In this document: piece after piece, positions 56,616 through 60,000 of the stretch
Layout of the letters: every line of letters begins with the position of its first letter
Numbering within the stretch: position 1 is the first letter of the stretch
Assembly (NCBI GenBank): GCA_030704615.1
Contig: CM060731.1
Span: 92,300,756-92,360,755 of the forward strand
From: Takakia lepidozioides
Lineage: Eukaryota; Streptophyta; Takakiopsida; Takakiales; Takakiaceae
Length of the DNA stretch: 60,000 bases
Reading direction: 5' to 3'
Translations under genes and position numbers: made by a program
The notes under the pieces: model-generated
Seen by the model: only the letters and a program-made list of their open reading frames with translations
Databases searched by the model: none
Told to the model about the DNA's origin: nothing

Positions 56616-59345
56616 TCAAGAGGTTGCAGAACCACGGGACGCGTCTCCTACCTCTAAGCCCTCAAAAGGCATCTCCGAATCATCCTCCACCTCGTTGTCA
56701 ATGGCCATGTCTTCGTCTTCTTCTCCAACATCCGTATCTTCTAGAGCTTCATTATATAGGGTCCAGGATGCATTGTCTGGGGCATCATCATCCTCTTCTA
56801 CCCCCTCTACCCAACCTCCATCATCAGCATCATTATGACCAGTCTCTCCATCCACGCAATTGCCTCACCCCATGGAGATCCGAGACCATGATAGATACGT
56901 CTTCCTCTTGGCTGAGCATGCACAACCACCTTCCAATTTCCCCCTCTTGTTTTGTCATCGGAGAAGAAAACTTGCTCCATGTCTGAAGGCCGTGAAAAAG
57001 ACTCATCGGAGGGACGATGAGTAGGGTTGAGCCTATCTGCATTGACGCGCATGAAACCACAATCATCTTGCACTAGTGTTGCGGAGGGCCCCACAAGATG
57101 TGGCTGGAACCACCTTCCCTTGAAGAGAAGAGGCCGGTACCTTGTATACTGAAGTTGGAGTATGCTCTCAAGCTCTCCAATGTACTCAAGTTTGCTCATA
57201 GCAGGTCGTGTATCTCCCTTGCCCCACACGGAGTCTTGCCAATATGTGGCACACAAGCCAGAATCAGAGGTTGTTTTGCGCTTCATGTCAAGAGCACGAA
57301 TGCGGAAATGACGACCGTGAACCCAAACCGCCGTGTATGAGGTCGCAAATTGAGAGGGGCCCCTTGCATGTCTTGCACCAAATCTGAAACCACCTCTCCT
57401 TGAGCAACGACGTCATAAACTGAAGTCCAAAGCCACTGTTGGAATGAACTTAGAGGCTGCAATTCCATGGGCAAATTTTGTTAAGGAACATTCCGGCGGC
57501 CCGCTCCTCGTCGTGGGCGTCTAGTAGCCGGCCTTGGATGGTTCCGCCTCCATGCAAGCGTCTCCTCCTCTCATTGCTAAACAAGATTATTGTATCTTGC
57601 CTCCCACTCATGTATGGATGGGGTGTTCTTCAGTATGAAGTCATGCACTTGCTCAATCACCAAGGTCGGCAATTTTACCCTCTTCGATTTTTTGGGCAAA
57701 ACGATGTCCTTGGTTCGTGCATCCTCCTCTTCCTTCCACATCCGAGGGGCTTCCTCATCCACCCTTGCCATGTATTCCGTGCAATAGAACATAGCTTCTT
57801 GCAACGTATACCCCTCCGCCATGCTACCCTCCGGGTGCGCCATTTGTCTTACAAATCCTTTCAAAGTCTTCATATAACGCTCAAGGAAGTACATCCACCA
57901 AGAATGAACGGGGCCGGCAATCAAAGCCTCTTCCACTAAGTGCACTACCAAGTGCACTTGGATGTCAAAGAAGGAGGGAGGAAGGTGCATCTCCAACATA
58001 CACATTACCTCCGCCGCCTCCTTCTTCATGCGTGGAAAATCTGCTTCTTCCAACTCTTTGGAGCAAATCCACTGGAACAAGCCTCCCAATCTATAGATTG
58101 TCTCACAAACCTCGGGAGTCAATATCCCACGTACTGCAATGGGCAAGATGTCTTGCAATAGATTGTGGTAGTCATGAGACTTCAAACCATGGACCCCGTC
58201 TTCTTCGCTGAACTTCGTACGGAGGGATGACCCATAACCAGTTGGTGTTCGAACAGCACTTATGGTGGCTATCACTTTCTTGTATTCCTCCTTTGTCCAT
58301 TGCCAAGGTGCGTGCCTATACTTCCACCATACAACACCCTTTGGGTCCACACCATTTTGTTCGGCCCATAGATGGCGCATGCGGCCCTACTCCTCAAGCT
58401 CCTTTCTAACACCGAGAGAATCTCCTTTTGCAGCCACTCCCTTCATTGTCGGCAAGCCATGAAGAACCCGAAAAAGGGACGAGCAGACAAACTTCTCAAT
58501 ATGCATGGGATCTAGAAGATGGCGAATCTTCAGGTCCTACATATATCCCCACCCACAAAGACTTACACAAAAAAAAATTATGTGAAAGTGACAATGCAAC
58601 GCATACCAAATGTGCAATATCACATACATGCATAGGGATATTGACGGTGTTTTTGTGGAATATATACCGCCCAATATGGCAACTCGTAGAAGATTGAGAG
58701 TCGTTTCATGCCGGGCACGTCCACTTCACCGTTCGTGCCCGCATGGGCCTCCTTCCATCGGTCCTCTCAAAACTGCCCAGACAGTGTCATAGGGGGGGGA
58801 CGTACTTCCTCTTTGCCATCAAACAAGTGTTTCTCTCTTCTTCTCCATCGATGGCTCATAGGAAGAAATTTGCGGTAGTTGGGATACACCATCTTGTGAA
58901 GATGGCGGGAGCTATATGCATCAAGATCATCGCCACAATGCAAGCATGCATGGTACCATTTGGTGCTTAGCCCCGAGCAAACAGTTAGTCATGTACTATA
59001 CATCCCGCCACATTAGCAAAAACAAAAAGTTGTCATGTGCATGGCCCATAATGCCATCTACCCCACTACGGTGCAAAAGACTGTCGCCGCTACTTCAATC
59101 AATCCCAATCCTCATCGATATTATCCGGCATTGACAAGTGAATGTACGCAGGTTGTTCATGGGAAACATAATATACCTGGATAATCATGCATTGTCCAAA
59201 GCAGAGATGCCTCTCATCTGAAAAGATTGTCCGGCCATAGGGTCAAGTGAAGCATCCAATGCCATGACCCCCCTCCATAGCTCCTTAAGTTCATCAACAA
59301 GAGGTCGCAAGTACGTGTCCATGTTTGCCACTTGTTTTTTCCCTA
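56616..59345 (-). pseudogene. CACTA TNP2 transposase relic (TNP2, DUF4218, DUF4216, acidic tail)
   Basis: Read 5' to 3' on the minus strand. TNP2 core at 59330-58770: MDTYLRPLVDELKELWRGVM, then a Cys pair in CLHCGDDLDAY, KMVYPNYRKFLPMSHRWRRR and FDGKEEVRPPPMTLSG. Then LLDPMHIEKFVCSSLFRVLH (58510-58440), an in-frame stop near 58387, and DUF4218 at 58380-57577 with KSHDYHNLLQDILPIAVRGI, LEMHLPPSFFDIQVHLVVHL and GPVHSWWMYFLERYMKTLKG. DUF4216 lies at 57220-56900 (LEYIGELESILQLQYTRYRP, FSRPSDMEQVFFSDD), followed after a frame change by a Glu/Asp-rich tail. Several stops and shifts break it. No CACTA termini were found here. Confidence 0.88.
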
Positions 59346-60000
59346 TGAGACATTCACATCATTGTTTCAATGCTCCACCAATATGCAAATTATACTAGTA
59401 CAGTTGCCCCAAGATATGCATCAAGTAAGGCATTTTGGCATGGAAGAAAGGCCTGCCTTGTCACAACATCCAGATGTGGACATACATACAATTTGAGTGC
59501 CCAAGATCAAGCCCACTTGGCCAAGATAAATCATACAATGGAGGTAGCTGTTCAGATGGCAAAATCAGGTAACTAATCACTGGCCAGAGTCCTGTAGAGC
59601 TTACCATCACTGTTTCCCATGAGGCTAATGCTATGTTTTGCAAATAGAACCTCACTATGCTCCATTCCACATCAAATCCAAGTCTGAAAACGGCCTGTCA
59701 TTGCCTTATCAGGTTGTCTTCTTTTTTTTTTAAAAACCAGACCTCCTCTTGCTTAGAGCCTAACAGCCGCTGATGCCTTTGCCCTTACACCGTCAATCCT
59801 CTTTTAAGGCCAAAAATGTACCTAGTCTAAAAATCCACAGGCAAAGTTGTCAAAGATTCAAGACAGGGTAAGATTCACATGTTGTGCTGCAAGAGACAGG
59901 GCTGCCAGGCCGAAATGCTCCATCAACGGCAGCAAACATAAGTCAAAAGCAAGCATCATCATGTCAAACCGGGAGCAGGCAGGCCGAAATCGGGGCTGCA
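59346..60000. other. Right window edge, no gene recognised
   Basis: Open frames here are short and match nothing known. The N-terminal part of the CACTA transposase or its terminus could lie here or beyond the window. Confidence 0.4.

Noticed and set aside
56563-56838. Plus-strand Ser-rich ORF
   Set aside because: The opposite strand encodes the acidic tail of the CACTA transposase in the expected position; the Ser-rich frame is probably its shadow.

Overview
This is nuclear DNA from a land plant. The evidence is intron-rich genes with GT-AG splicing, a plant-type homomeric acetyl-CoA carboxylase, an FCS-like zinc finger (FLZ) gene, a family found in land plants, and plant-type CACTA, hAT, LINE and SINE debris. 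The long repeat-filled introns and dense TE relics would fit a large-genome non-seed plant such as a fern, but that is a weak inference and no species can be named.

Layout. 1-1050 (+) holds three 3' exons of a cytosolic-type glutathione reductase, the last apparently damaged, with a tRNA-derived SINE in an intron. 1050-13900 is a TE graveyard: two LINE fragments in opposite orientations (4080-4985), a CACTA end at 5017 with a deleted CACTA body (5017-8420, minus), a minisatellite (9060-9725) and a LINE 3' end (10080-10835). 13963-15346 (+) is a two-exon FLZ gene. 16803-43937 (-) is a complete acetyl-CoA carboxylase gene. I reconstructed 32 coding exons that join in frame with GT-AG junctions into about 2299 residues. 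Its introns carry many truncated LINEs, including a 3.9 kb antisense LINE in intron 10. 44300-49500 is non-coding and repeat-rich, with a 1.7 kb element with long terminal inverted repeats (46517-48251) and tandem repeats. 49900-52930 holds a coiled-coil ORF, a hAT relic and hairpin-bearing tandem repeats. 53500-56600 (+) is a spliced-looking gene of unknown family with a palindromic repeat in its intron. 56616-59345 (-) is a CACTA TNP2 relic.

The only genes that look intact are the ACCase, which makes malonyl-CoA in the cytosol for very-long-chain fatty acids and flavonoids, and the FLZ protein, whose family acts as adaptors for SnRK1 kinase. They are convergent neighbours with about 1.45 kb between their stop codons. 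Nearly everything else is mobile-element history.
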